Shown piece after piece: positions 1-5,164 of a DNA stretch of 5,995 nt. The stretch is taken from NCBI GenBank assembly GCA_023488865.1, contig JAMDDG010000080.1, forward strand, positions 13,516 through 19,510. Reading direction: 5' to 3'. This DNA comes from Bacteroidota bacterium. GTDB taxonomy: Bacteria; Bacteroidota; Bacteroidia; Bacteroidales; Prolixibacteraceae. Position numbers and translations under genes: made by a program. The notes below the pieces were generated by a model, which saw only the letters and a program-made list of their open reading frames with translations, had not been told where the DNA came from and did not search any database. Position 1 is the stretch's first letter. Every line of letters begins with the position of its first letter.

Positions 1-44
1 TTCGAAATGACTGTCTGCTTACCAAGCCCTACTTTATAAAACAT
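1..44 (-). CDS. Possible 5' end of a divergent gene, cut by the window edge
   Basis: Reading leftwards from an ATG at 44-42 gives 14 open codons, MFYKVGLGKQTVIS, to the window edge. The divergent layout against pyrE and the MxYKV-type beginning would fit a NUDIX hydrolase, a gene I recall next to pyrE in Bacteroidota, but 14 residues cannot establish this. The + strand is also open from base 1 to a TAA at 37-39, so a gene tail on that strand is an equal alternative. No clear promoter is visible for either reading. Confidence 0.2.
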   Translation of the reverse strand, partial: MFYKVGLGKQTVIS

Positions 45-88
45 ACAAATCAAACCGTAACCAACAAAATAAAAATAGTAAAAAAACT

Positions 89-96
89 TAACTTTG
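89..96 (+). promoter_or_regulatory. Putative -7 box of the pyrE promoter (TAACTTTG)
   Basis: TAACTTTG matches the Bacteroidota -7 consensus TAnnTTTG at every fixed position and lies 14 nt before the pyrE ATG. The expected TTG/TTTG -33 element about 19-21 nt upstream is missing; that stretch is A-rich. Transcription would begin near 102-104, leaving a leader under 10 nt. The box is exact but the missing -33 keeps confidence moderate. Confidence 0.5.
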
Positions 97-110
97 CGAA
101 AAAATAAGCC

Positions 111-743
111 ATGGACAAAAGACAAATTGAAGTTGCCAAACAGTTGCTGGCAATCAACACCATAAAGATACAACCCGACTCCCCATTTACCTGGGCTTCA
201 GGGTGGAAAGCCCCCATCTATTGCGATAACCGTAAAATATTATCCTATCCGGCGACCCGTTCTTTTATCTGTGATGAATTTACCCTATTGGTCCGGGAGA
301 AATATCCTCAGGCAGAAGCGATTGCAGGGGTTGCTACAGGCGCCATCGCCCACGGGGTACTGGTTGCCGAAAAATTAGGACTTCCGTTTATCTACATCCG
401 TTCCGCCCCAAAAGGCCACGGGTTGGAGAACCTGATCGAGGGCGATATCCCGCAAGGGACCAAAACCGTGATCATCGAAGACCTGGTATCAACCGGTTCC
501 AGCTCCTTACATGCGGCAGAAGCTGTTCGTAATTATGGGGCAGAAGTATTGGGTATGCTGGCTATTTTCACCTACAATTTTCCGCATGCCGCCCAAAATT
601 TTGAGGCTGCCAAAATAGAGCTGACCACACTCAGCAACTACAATGTATTGCTAAAAATTGCTTTTGATTCGGGCGAGATCAACGAAGCGCAACTGGAAAG
701 TCTCAATAATTGGAGGAAAACACCCGAGACCTGGGGGAAATAA
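111..743 (+). CDS. pyrE: Orotate phosphoribosyltransferase
   Basis: This is the cytosolic enzyme that joins orotate to PRPP to give orotidine 5'-phosphate and pyrophosphate, the fifth step of de novo pyrimidine synthesis. The 210-residue protein has the expected family length. Visible motifs are the orotate-side segment FTWASGWKAPIYCDNR (residues 26-41), the mobile catalytic loop RSAPKGHGLENLIEG (97-111) with its Lys and His, and the PRPP-binding signature VIIEDLVSTGSS (120-131), whose acidic pair is Glu-Asp. The ATG at 111 sits 14 nt after a good -7 box and gives a normal N-terminus, so no other start is needed. Leader and RBS are A-rich without a Shine-Dalgarno. The next gene, 85 nt downstream, has its own promoter, so pyrE may be transcribed alone; no hairpin terminator is visible. 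GC is about 40-60% in the lines I counted. The assignment is secure. Confidence 0.97.
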   Translation: MDKRQIEVAKQLLAINTIKIQPDSPFTWASGWKAPIYCDNRKILSYPATRSFICDEFTLLVREKYPQAEAIAGVATGAIAHGVLVAEKLGLPFIYIRSAPKGHGLENLIEGDIPQGTKTVIIEDLVSTGSSSLHAAEAVRNYGAEVLGMLAIFTYNFPHAAQNFEAAKIELTTLSNYNVLLKIAFDSGEINEAQLESLNNWRKTPETWGK

Positions 744-781
744 GAAGATATGAGCCATATAACCGCTCTGTTAAACAGCAC

Positions 782-813
782 TTGCATTTTTTCAAATGGA
801 TTGATTAAATTTG
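782..813 (+). promoter_or_regulatory. Promoter of the small antitoxin-like gene
   Basis: TTG at 782-784 and TAAATTTG at 806-813 are separated by 21 nt, fitting the Bacteroidota TTG-N(17-23)-TAnnTTTG arrangement with a perfect -7 box. Transcription would begin near 819-821, about 10 nt before the ATG at 829. A short palindrome, CTGTT-A-AACAG (768-778), lies just upstream of the -33 element; it could be part of an operator, but nothing else supports that. Confidence 0.65.
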
Positions 814-828
814 TAAAAAATCAAGGTT

Positions 829-1032
829 ATGACAAACTTAGCGCTGAAATATAATTTATTGGACCCCTCTTCCAAAAAAGAGGTTCTTGATTTTATGGAA
901 TTTTTATTGGCAAAGGAGACAAAGTCAAAGAACCCTGTTAAAACTGATTATAAAAAGAAAATATTAAAGGTTTCAGTATGGGATGATTCAGATTTTGGCT
1001 TAATAAAATTGTGTAAAATACATGGCTACTAA
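829..1032 (+). CDS. Orphan VapB/DUF2281-like antitoxin, C-terminus probably lost
   Basis: This 67-residue protein has an N-terminal helical pattern, LALKYNLLDPSSKKEVLDFMEFLL (split here as residues 4-17 and 18-27), then a charged Lys-rich linker and KVSVWDDSDF (48-57). The order of an LxxKYNLL start, EVxDFxEFLL helix and VSVWxxxD segment is what I associate with short Bacteroidota antitoxins of the DUF2281/VapB kind, which normally continue to an acidic or aromatic tail (often ending near QWxIPEW) and are followed closely by a PIN-domain toxin. Here the match stops at DSDF and the tail GLIKLCKIHGY is unlike that ending. No toxin follows; the next gene, 29 nt on, is an unrelated SRPBCC protein. 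GC is 61 of 204 bases (30%), well below its neighbours. It has its own good promoter and may still be expressed. Reading: a transferred antitoxin, truncated. The family call is by eye and could be wrong. Confidence 0.6.
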   Translation: MTNLALKYNLLDPSSKKEVLDFMEFLLAKETKSKNPVKTDYKKKILKVSVWDDSDFGLIKLCKIHGY

Positions 1033-1037
1033 CTTTA
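1009..1037 (+). promoter_or_regulatory. Possible promoter of the SRPBCC gene
   Basis: TTG at 1009-1011 and TAACTTTA at 1030-1037 are 18 nt apart. The -7 box differs from TAnnTTTG only in its last base. Transcription would start near 1043-1045, about 18 nt before the ATG at 1062. The elements lie inside the 3' end of the small antitoxin-like gene, whose TAA stop (1030-1032) forms the start of the -7 box. It may be the original promoter of this gene before the small gene arrived, but the match is imperfect. Confidence 0.35.
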
Positions 1038-1061
1038 AACACTCTGGCCGATAAAATTAAG

Positions 1062-1526
1062 ATGGGAATAGAAAAATATACGAGCGAACCGCGCAAAATA
1101 GACTTTCCACAGGAATTGGTGTTTTCCAAACTCTCCAATCTGAATAACCTGGAGCAGTTTGTTTCGGCCGATAAGATTGAAGAGCTTAACAAGAAAGGGG
1201 TCGACACCAAAGGTTTTAAGGTCGAAGATTTCTCCGCCTCCGAAGACCATTGCAGTTTTACCATCAGTCCGGTTGGAAATGTCGGAATAGAGATCGTTGA
1301 ACGCGAACCGTTCAAAACCATCAAATTTCAGGGAGAGAAATCCGTACCTTTTCCGGTTACTTTATGGGTACAACTCGCTGAAATTGATGAAAACAACTGC
1401 AAAATAAGGCTGACCCTCCATGCCGAACTCAACATAATGATCAAAATGATGGTGGGTAAATACCTTGAGACGGGTATTGAGAAGATGACGGAAATGCTGA
1501 CGACCATAGATTATTCAACGGAGTAA
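1062..1526 (+). CDS. SRPBCC (START/Bet v 1-like) family protein, function unknown
   Basis: The 154-residue soluble protein has no signal peptide or membrane segment. Its pattern fits the helix-grip fold of the SRPBCC superfamily: an N-terminal strand and helices with FSKLSNLNNLEQF (21-33), alternating strands including CSFTISPVGNVGIEIVER (64-81), PFKTIKF (83-89) and VTLWVQL (99-105), then a long C-terminal helix from about 124 to 147 that would close the hydrophobic cavity. The family binds lipids or other hydrophobic ligands, but the ligand of this protein cannot be read from sequence. I recall SRPBCC genes next to pyrE in many Bacteroidales, which suggests a conserved though unexplained association. 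The ATG at 1062 is the only good start; the frame stays open upstream only to 1017 and contains no other ATG there. Compared with relatives as I remember them, the segment around residues 36-54 (ADKIEELNKKGVDTKGFKV) looks ordinary. Confidence 0.8.
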   Translation: MGIEKYTSEPRKIDFPQELVFSKLSNLNNLEQFVSADKIEELNKKGVDTKGFKVEDFSASEDHCSFTISPVGNVGIEIVEREPFKTIKFQGEKSVPFPVTLWVQLAEIDENNCKIRLTLHAELNIMIKMMVGKYLETGIEKMTEMLTTIDYSTE

Positions 1527-1562
1527 GTGACTATAGTGGACCAAAGTGACCAAAGTACTTAG
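1526..1562. repeat. Degenerate 9-nt tandem units after the SRPBCC stop
   Basis: Four successive units can be read: AGTGACTAT (1526-1534), AGTGGACCAA (1535-1544, one base longer), AGTGACCAA (1545-1553) and AGTACTTAG (1554-1562). Each begins with AGT, and the middle pair shares ACCAAAGT. The units begin at the last base of the SRPBCC stop codon and are non-coding. Confidence 0.5.
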
Positions 1563-1588
1563 CCCTAATCTGGGTTAACAGGTATACC

Positions 1589-1644
1589 ATGTCTCATGTT
1601 TTATGTCTTATGTCTTATGTCTCATATCTTATGTCTCATATCTT
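1589..1644. repeat. Eight tandem 7-bp units, consensus ATGTCTY
   Basis: The units in exact 7-base register are ATGTCTC, ATGTTTT, ATGTCTT, ATGTCTT, ATGTCTC, ATATCTT, ATGTCTC and ATATCTT. All fit ATRTYTY. The last four form a 14-bp higher-order pair (ATGTCTC-ATATCTT) repeated twice. The array ends where AAAATTC begins. It lies in the gap between two convergent genes, so it cannot be in a promoter of either; it may lie in one or both 3' untranslated regions. No hairpin or T-run terminator is formed. The copy number may vary among strains by slipped-strand replication. Confidence 0.85.
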
Positions 1645-1684
1645 AAAATTCACAATCGCCAATCTCCGGAGTCCCAAACTTTAG

Positions 1685-2419
1685 TCACTTAAAAGAAACC
1701 TCCTTGAAGTAAAATCCCCTTACCTCCCCCGTTCTGGCTTCAATTTGCAATCTCCCATCCCCCTCAATCCCGATTATCCTTCCTTCAAAATCCGAATCCT
1801 GGTCTCTGTATTTGGCCCAAATCCCCTTGCGGTAAAGAAGTTTGCCATAGTCGTGCTGAAGAATGAAATAATCCCCCCTGATCAGGGACCGGTACCTGTT
1901 GTCAAGACAAGCGCACAGATCGGTCAGCATCAAAGGAAGTTCATACGTCTTACCTGTCAGATTTTTTAGGGAGACCGGATTTGGAGCGTCTGAGACAAAA
2001 ACCTCCTGGTTGATATTCAATCCGATGCCTGCAAGCGCTCTTGAGAACTTCCCCCCTGCAATGGCTGTCTCAATCAATATTCCGGCTATCTTTTTGTCAT
2101 TCACATAGATATCATTTGGCCATTTGACCGACACATCGGATACAAACCGGGACAAGAAATCAGTCACACCCAGCGAGATTGCCTGTGAAATTGAAAATAG
2201 GTGTGAAGGTGCAACACCTGACGGATAAAGCACTACCGTGAATGTCAGGTTTAATCCGTCTGCGCTCTCCCACGAGGATTGCCCCTGCCCCCTGCCCGAC
2301 TGCTGACAGGCAGCCACAAAAACAGTTCCATCATTCAGACTTTTTGTCAGCAATTCCTTTGCGGCATAGTTATTGGTCGAATCCACACGATCCAGGTGTT
2401 CGATGGTTGATCCTATCAT
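1685..2419 (-). CDS. birA: Biotin-[acetyl-CoA-carboxylase] ligase, monofunctional
   Basis: The enzyme makes biotinyl-AMP from biotin and ATP and transfers biotin to a lysine of carrier proteins such as AccB, supporting fatty-acid synthesis. At 244 residues it lacks the N-terminal winged-helix domain of E. coli BirA, so it should not act as a DNA-binding repressor. Motifs in order are DSTNNYA (13-19), the biotin/adenylate loop GRGQGQSSW (42-50), the catalytic KWPNDI (99-104) followed by KKIAGILIE (109-117), GIGLNIN (131-137), and a C-terminal small beta-barrel from about 200 to 244. In the loop, E. coli has GRGRRG; here positions four to six are Gln-Gly-Gln, so the second Arg-Gly pair is altered. 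Many relatives also have Gln at the fourth position, but the Gly-Gln after it is less usual. The ATG at 2419-2417 gives a normal start. The gene is divergent from rsfS and convergent with the SRPBCC gene. Confidence 0.95.
   Translation of the reverse strand: MIGSTIEHLDRVDSTNNYAAKELLTKSLNDGTVFVAACQQSGRGQGQSSWESADGLNLTFTVVLYPSGVAPSHLFSISQAISLGVTDFLSRFVSDVSVKWPNDIYVNDKKIAGILIETAIAGGKFSRALAGIGLNINQEVFVSDAPNPVSLKNLTGKTYELPLMLTDLCACLDNRYRSLIRGDYFILQHDYGKLLYRKGIWAKYRDQDSDFEGRIIGIEGDGRLQIEARTGEVRGFYFKEVSFK
2292..2313. repeat. birA: Imperfect GC-rich palindrome inside birA
   Basis: CTGCC at 2292-2296 pairs with GGCAG at 2309-2313. Between them, C/A at 2297/2308 and A/A at 2299/2306 do not pair, while G2298-C2307 and C2300-G2305 do. 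The site encodes residues leading into the BirA active-site loop (about ACQQSGR). It may be only a product of codon choice. Confidence 0.35.
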
Positions 2420-2443
2420 GGCAATGCAAAATAAATATTTTGG

Positions 2444-2451
2444 TAAAGTTA
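2444..2451 (-). promoter_or_regulatory. Weak -7 box for birA (TAACTTTA on the minus strand)
   Basis: On the minus strand TAACTTTA ends 24 nt before the birA ATG and differs from TAnnTTTG only in the last base. No TTG lies at the expected -33 distance. It is the best candidate in the 114-bp divergent gap but remains weak. Confidence 0.3.
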
Positions 2452-2487
2452 AGCGATATTGGAGAGATCAGTCACCTAAAGAGTTTT

Positions 2488-2516
2488 TTTGGAATCAGTT
2501 AAAACAACTATCTTTG
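2488..2516 (+). promoter_or_regulatory. Promoter of the rsfS-ftsH-DUF2007-cdsA unit
   Basis: TTTG at 2488-2491, ending a run of seven T, and TATCTTTG at 2509-2516 are 17 nt apart. Both boxes fit the Bacteroidota consensus exactly. Transcription should start near 2522-2524, about 10 nt before the rsfS ATG at 2534. It is the only convincing promoter before the four tightly packed genes downstream, so it probably serves all of them. Confidence 0.75.
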
Positions 2517-2533
2517 TGTTTTTAGATCAATCT

Positions 2534-2911
2534 ATGACCCAGAATGGCAATGAGAAAAGCCGGTTCGATTTAGTGGAGGCCATCGTGGAAGGCATCCGGC
2601 GAAAAAAAGGACTGGAAATCATCAACATCGATCTCTCCGCTGAAGGGGAAGCCGAATGCGACAACTTCATCATCTGTCACGGCAGCTCAAATACGCATGT
2701 CGATGCCATCGCGCGATCGGTTGAAGAGAGCGTGGAAGAACTGGCCTGCGAAAAAGTCTGGCGTCAGGATGGATTTCAGAATGCACAATGGATACTGTTG
2801 GATTATGTGAACGTGATGGTACACATTTTCCAGGAACCTTTCAGAAGGTTTTATGATCTTGAATCACTCTGGGGAGACGGCACTATTTATAACATTGAAG
2901 CTGATATTTAA
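2534..2911 (+). CDS. rsfS: Ribosomal silencing factor RsfS
   Basis: RsfS binds ribosomal protein uL14 on the large subunit and blocks joining with the small subunit, lowering translation in starvation or stationary phase. The 125-residue protein has the typical size and RsfS/Iojap/nucleotidyltransferase-like pattern: a helix LVEAIVEGIRRKKG (13-26), CDNFIICHGSSNTHV (42-56), WILLDYVNVMVHIF (86-99) and the C-terminal signature RRFYDLESLWGD (104-115). A longer frame reaches a TTG at 2489, but that codon lies inside the -33 promoter box, upstream of the predicted transcript start, so the ATG at 2534 is chosen; it also removes 15 residues that fit no family feature. The stop is 3 nt before the ftsH ATG, implying cotranscription and probably translational coupling. 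Confidence 0.95.
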   Translation: MTQNGNEKSRFDLVEAIVEGIRRKKGLEIINIDLSAEGEAECDNFIICHGSSNTHVDAIARSVEESVEELACEKVWRQDGFQNAQWILLDYVNVMVHIFQEPFRRFYDLESLWGDGTIYNIEADI

Positions 2912-2914
2912 GTT

Positions 2915-4936
2915 ATGGCAGAAAAAAATCCAAATACAAAGGGCCCACAGCCCAACAAAACAAATAAGCCCCCAATGGGCAATTCCAACAAACCTTCCAC
3001 ATTCAAGTTTAATCCCATTTATATCTATGGGGCTATCCTGATAATAGTTTTAGCGATTCAATTTTATGGAACTGGCGGAAGGCCGGTAGAGACCAATTGG
3101 CAAGAGGTAAAAAATACGATGCTCAAAAATGGGGATATCGAGAAGATCGTTATCGTCAACAAAACTGAGGCAGAAATTTACCTGAAAGAAAGCTCTTACG
3201 ATAAATACAAAGCAAAATTAGAATCCGGAATTTCAGCTCCTTCCAAAATGGGACCGCATTTTACTTTTAATATCGGTTCGGTCGATGTTTTTGAATCCAA
3301 TTTGGAAAAAGCCCAGAAGGAAGTCGGGGAATCTTCACGGGTCATCCTGACTTACGAGACGCACACCAACTATTTTTCCGAGATCTTCAGCTGGATTTTC
3401 CCCTTGTTGATATTGGTGTTCTTCTACTTCTGGATATTCAAAAGGATGAGCAAGGGAGGTGGCGCCGGCAATATTTTCAGTGTGGGAAAATCCCAGGCCA
3501 AAGTTTTCGACAAAGAATCCAGGGTATCCACAACTTTCAAAGAGGTTGCAGGCTTGGCCGAAGCCAAACAGGAGATCCAGGAAATTGTAGAGTTTCTTAA
3601 AAACCCTGACCGTTATACCAAACTGGGTGGCAAGATCCCGAAAGGCGCCTTATTGGTCGGCCCTCCCGGAACAGGTAAAACGTTGTTGGCCAAAGCAGTG
3701 GCTGGAGAAGCAGAAGTACCTTTCTTCTCCATGTCGGGTTCCGACTTTGTAGAGATGTTTGTCGGAGTAGGGGCATCCAGGGTACGTGACCTTTTCAAAC
3801 AAGCCAAAGAAAAATCCCCTTGTATCGTCTTTATCGATGAAATCGACGCCATTGGCCGCGCCCGCGGACGTAATCCCAACATGGGGTCGAACGACGAGCG
3901 TGAAAATACGCTGAACCAGTTGCTGACCGAGATGGATGGTTTTGACACTAATTCAGGTGTTATTATTCTGGCAGCTACCAACCGTGCCGATATACTCGAC
4001 CGTGCATTGATGCGTGCCGGACGTTTCGACCGCCAAATCCATGTCGAACTGCCCGATATGATCGACCGCAAGGAGATCTTTGAAGTTCACCTGAGACCTT
4101 TGAAACTGGGCAAAGATGTGAATGTGGAGTTTTTAGCCAAACAGACACCCGGATTTTCAGGAGCTGATATCGCCAATGTCTGCAATGAAGCGGCACTGAT
4201 TGCAGCCAGAAAGCTGAAAGAAGTGGTAGAAAAACAAGATTTTCTGGATGCAGTCGACCGGATTATTGGTGGGCTTGAAAAGAAGAACAAAATCATATCC
4301 GTCAGCGAAAAAGCGACGATTGCTTACCATGAAGCTGGTCATGCTACGGTTAGCTGGTTGCTGGAACACGCCCACCCACTGGTGAAAGTGACCATCGTCC
4401 CGCGCGGAAAAGCGCTCGGCGCCGCATGGTATTTGCCCGAGGAACGTCAGATTACGACCAAAGAGCAATTGCTCGATGAGATTTGTGCTACTTTAGGCGG
4501 TCGCGCCGCTGAAGAGCTGATCTTTTCTTCCGTTTCTTCAGGTGCCCAAAACGACCTGGAAAAAGTAACCAGGACCTCTTTCGCGATGGTCTCCTATTTT
4601 GGGATGAGCGATAAGATTGGTAAAGTTAGTTACTATGATTCGACTGGCCAGAGCGATTACTCTTTCACCAAGCCTTACAGCGAAAAAACAGCAGAAGTGA
4701 TTGATGCAGAGGTAAATGTAATCATCAACAAAGAATACGAAAGAGCAAAAAATATTCTGAAAACCAACGCCGAAGGCCATAAGAAACTGGCAGAACTGCT
4801 TCTCGAACGTGAGGTGATCTTCACCGAAGATCTTGAGCATGTATTTGGTCCAAGACCCTGGAACAAAACCAAAGAAGAAGAAAAAGCGAAAGAAGTTATT
4901 GCTGCATCAGCAGAGGACAAGGATACTGTTGTATAA
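2915..4936 (+). CDS. ftsH: ATP-dependent zinc metalloprotease FtsH
   Basis: FtsH is a membrane-anchored hexamer that unfolds and degrades damaged or short-lived membrane and cytosolic proteins. The 673-residue protein has all expected parts in order: a short polar N-terminus rich in Asn, Lys and Pro, membrane segment one (about 34-51), a periplasmic region, membrane segment two (about 158-176), and the AAA+ module with Walker A GPPGTGKT (249-256), the pore loop MFVGVGA (281-287), Walker B IVFIDEID (304-311) and the second region of homology ending RAGRFDR (367-373) with arginine fingers at 370 and 373. The protease domain carries HEAGH (472-476) with zinc-binding histidines, catalytic Glu473, and a likely third ligand, Asp547, in GAQNDL. 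A charged tail, about 650-673, follows. All catalytic residues are present, so it should be active. It lies 3 nt after rsfS and 12 nt before the DUF2007 gene. The assignment is secure. Confidence 0.99.
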   Translation: MAEKNPNTKGPQPNKTNKPPMGNSNKPSTFKFNPIYIYGAILIIVLAIQFYGTGGRPVETNWQEVKNTMLKNGDIEKIVIVNKTEAEIYLKESSYDKYKAKLESGISAPSKMGPHFTFNIGSVDVFESNLEKAQKEVGESSRVILTYETHTNYFSEIFSWIFPLLILVFFYFWIFKRMSKGGGAGNIFSVGKSQAKVFDKESRVSTTFKEVAGLAEAKQEIQEIVEFLKNPDRYTKLGGKIPKGALLVGPPGTGKTLLAKAVAGEAEVPFFSMSGSDFVEMFVGVGASRVRDLFKQAKEKSPCIVFIDEIDAIGRARGRNPNMGSNDERENTLNQLLTEMDGFDTNSGVIILAATNRADILDRALMRAGRFDRQIHVELPDMIDRKEIFEVHLRPLKLGKDVNVEFLAKQTPGFSGADIANVCNEAALIAARKLKEVVEKQDFLDAVDRIIGGLEKKNKIISVSEKATIAYHEAGHATVSWLLEHAHPLVKVTIVPRGKALGAAWYLPEERQITTKEQLLDEICATLGGRAAEELIFSSVSSGAQNDLEKVTRTSFAMVSYFGMSDKIGKVSYYDSTGQSDYSFTKPYSEKTAEVIDAEVNVIINKEYERAKNILKTNAEGHKKLAELLLEREVIFTEDLEHVFGPRPWNKTKEEEKAKEVIAASAEDKDTVV

Positions 4937-4948
4937 CAGGAATATTGT

Positions 4949-5164
4949 ATGGAAAAGAGTTGGAAAAAAATTTATTTTTCAGGTGATGAATTTAAAGTTT
5001 TGATTGCCCGGGATTTGTTGGCTGAGAGTGGCATCAATGCTGTGATAATGAATCAGAAAGATTCTTCTTATACTACTTTCGGGGATGTTGAACTTTACAT
5101 TGAAGGACAGGATGAGAAGGAGGCCTTACAAATCTTGGATCAACTTATAAAAGGGGAAATTTGA
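4949..5164 (+). CDS. DUF2007 small protein (putative signal-transducing)
   Basis: The 71-residue protein fits the DUF2007 family (Pfam describes it as a putative prokaryotic signal-transducing protein). The sequence shows a strand WKKIYFSG (5-12), a helix FKVLIARDLLAESG (15-28), a strand INAVIMNQKDSS (29-40), the characteristic FGDVELYI segment (44-51) and a second helix EKEALQILDQLI (56-67). That beta-alpha-beta arrangement resembles a small regulatory fold; there is no membrane segment, signal peptide or catalytic motif. The ligand or partner is unknown. It starts 12 nt after ftsH, and its TGA overlaps the TTG start of cdsA, which ties its translation to cdsA. A role in sensing or adjusting membrane or lipid state would fit the position but is inference only. 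Confidence 0.85.
   Translation: MEKSWKKIYFSGDEFKVLIARDLLAESGINAVIMNQKDSSYTTFGDVELYIEGQDEKEALQILDQLIKGEI
5151..5156 (+). promoter_or_regulatory. Shine-Dalgarno-like site for the TTG start of cdsA
   Basis: AAGGGG lies 4 nt before the TTG at 5161. Most other starts in the window have only A-rich leaders, so this purine block is notable; it supports the TTG as the true cdsA start. It lies inside the last codons of the DUF2007 gene. Confidence 0.5.

Larger units (their letters stand above)
1524..1691. repeat. 14-bp inverted repeat spanning the convergent gap
   Basis: The left arm TAAGTGACTATAGT (1524-1537) and the reverse complement of the right arm, TAAGTGACTAAAGT (1678-1691), match at 13 of 14 positions. 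The arms are 140 bp apart. The left arm includes the TAA stop of the SRPBCC gene, and the right arm includes the TGA stop of birA in a different frame, so the likeness does not come from shared coding sense. A loop of 140 nt makes a simple terminator hairpin unlikely. It may mark the ends of a small non-coding repeat element lodged between two convergent genes. Confidence 0.55.

Noticed and set aside
768..778. CTGTT-A-AACAG as a pyrE terminator
   Set aside because: A 5-bp stem with a 1-nt loop cannot fold into a stable hairpin and no T-run follows directly.
938..1324. Minus-strand open frame of 128 codons over the small gene and the SRPBCC gene
   Set aside because: It overlaps two supported + strand genes, its product matches no family I know, and it has no promoter-like sequence upstream.
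1589..1644. CRISPR array
   Set aside because: Units are 7 bp and directly adjacent, with no spacers and no cas genes nearby.
1527..1684. Rho-independent terminator(s) between the convergent genes
   Set aside because: The only clear palindromes are CTCCGGAG (1664-1671) and AAGTACTT (1553-1560), which have no loop and no following T-run; the 14-bp inverted repeat has a 140-nt loop.
3613..4071. Long minus-strand open frame across the ftsH AAA+ region
   Set aside because: It is antisense to highly conserved FtsH motifs, and its product has no recognisable domain and is Ser/Arg/Pro-rich as expected for a shadow frame.
4816..4832. Perfect hairpin GATCTTC-ACC-GAAGATC near the end of ftsH
   Set aside because: It lies in coding sequence for ordinary FtsH residues (IFTED), has no T-run, and is AT-balanced; a chance result of codons is the simpler explanation.
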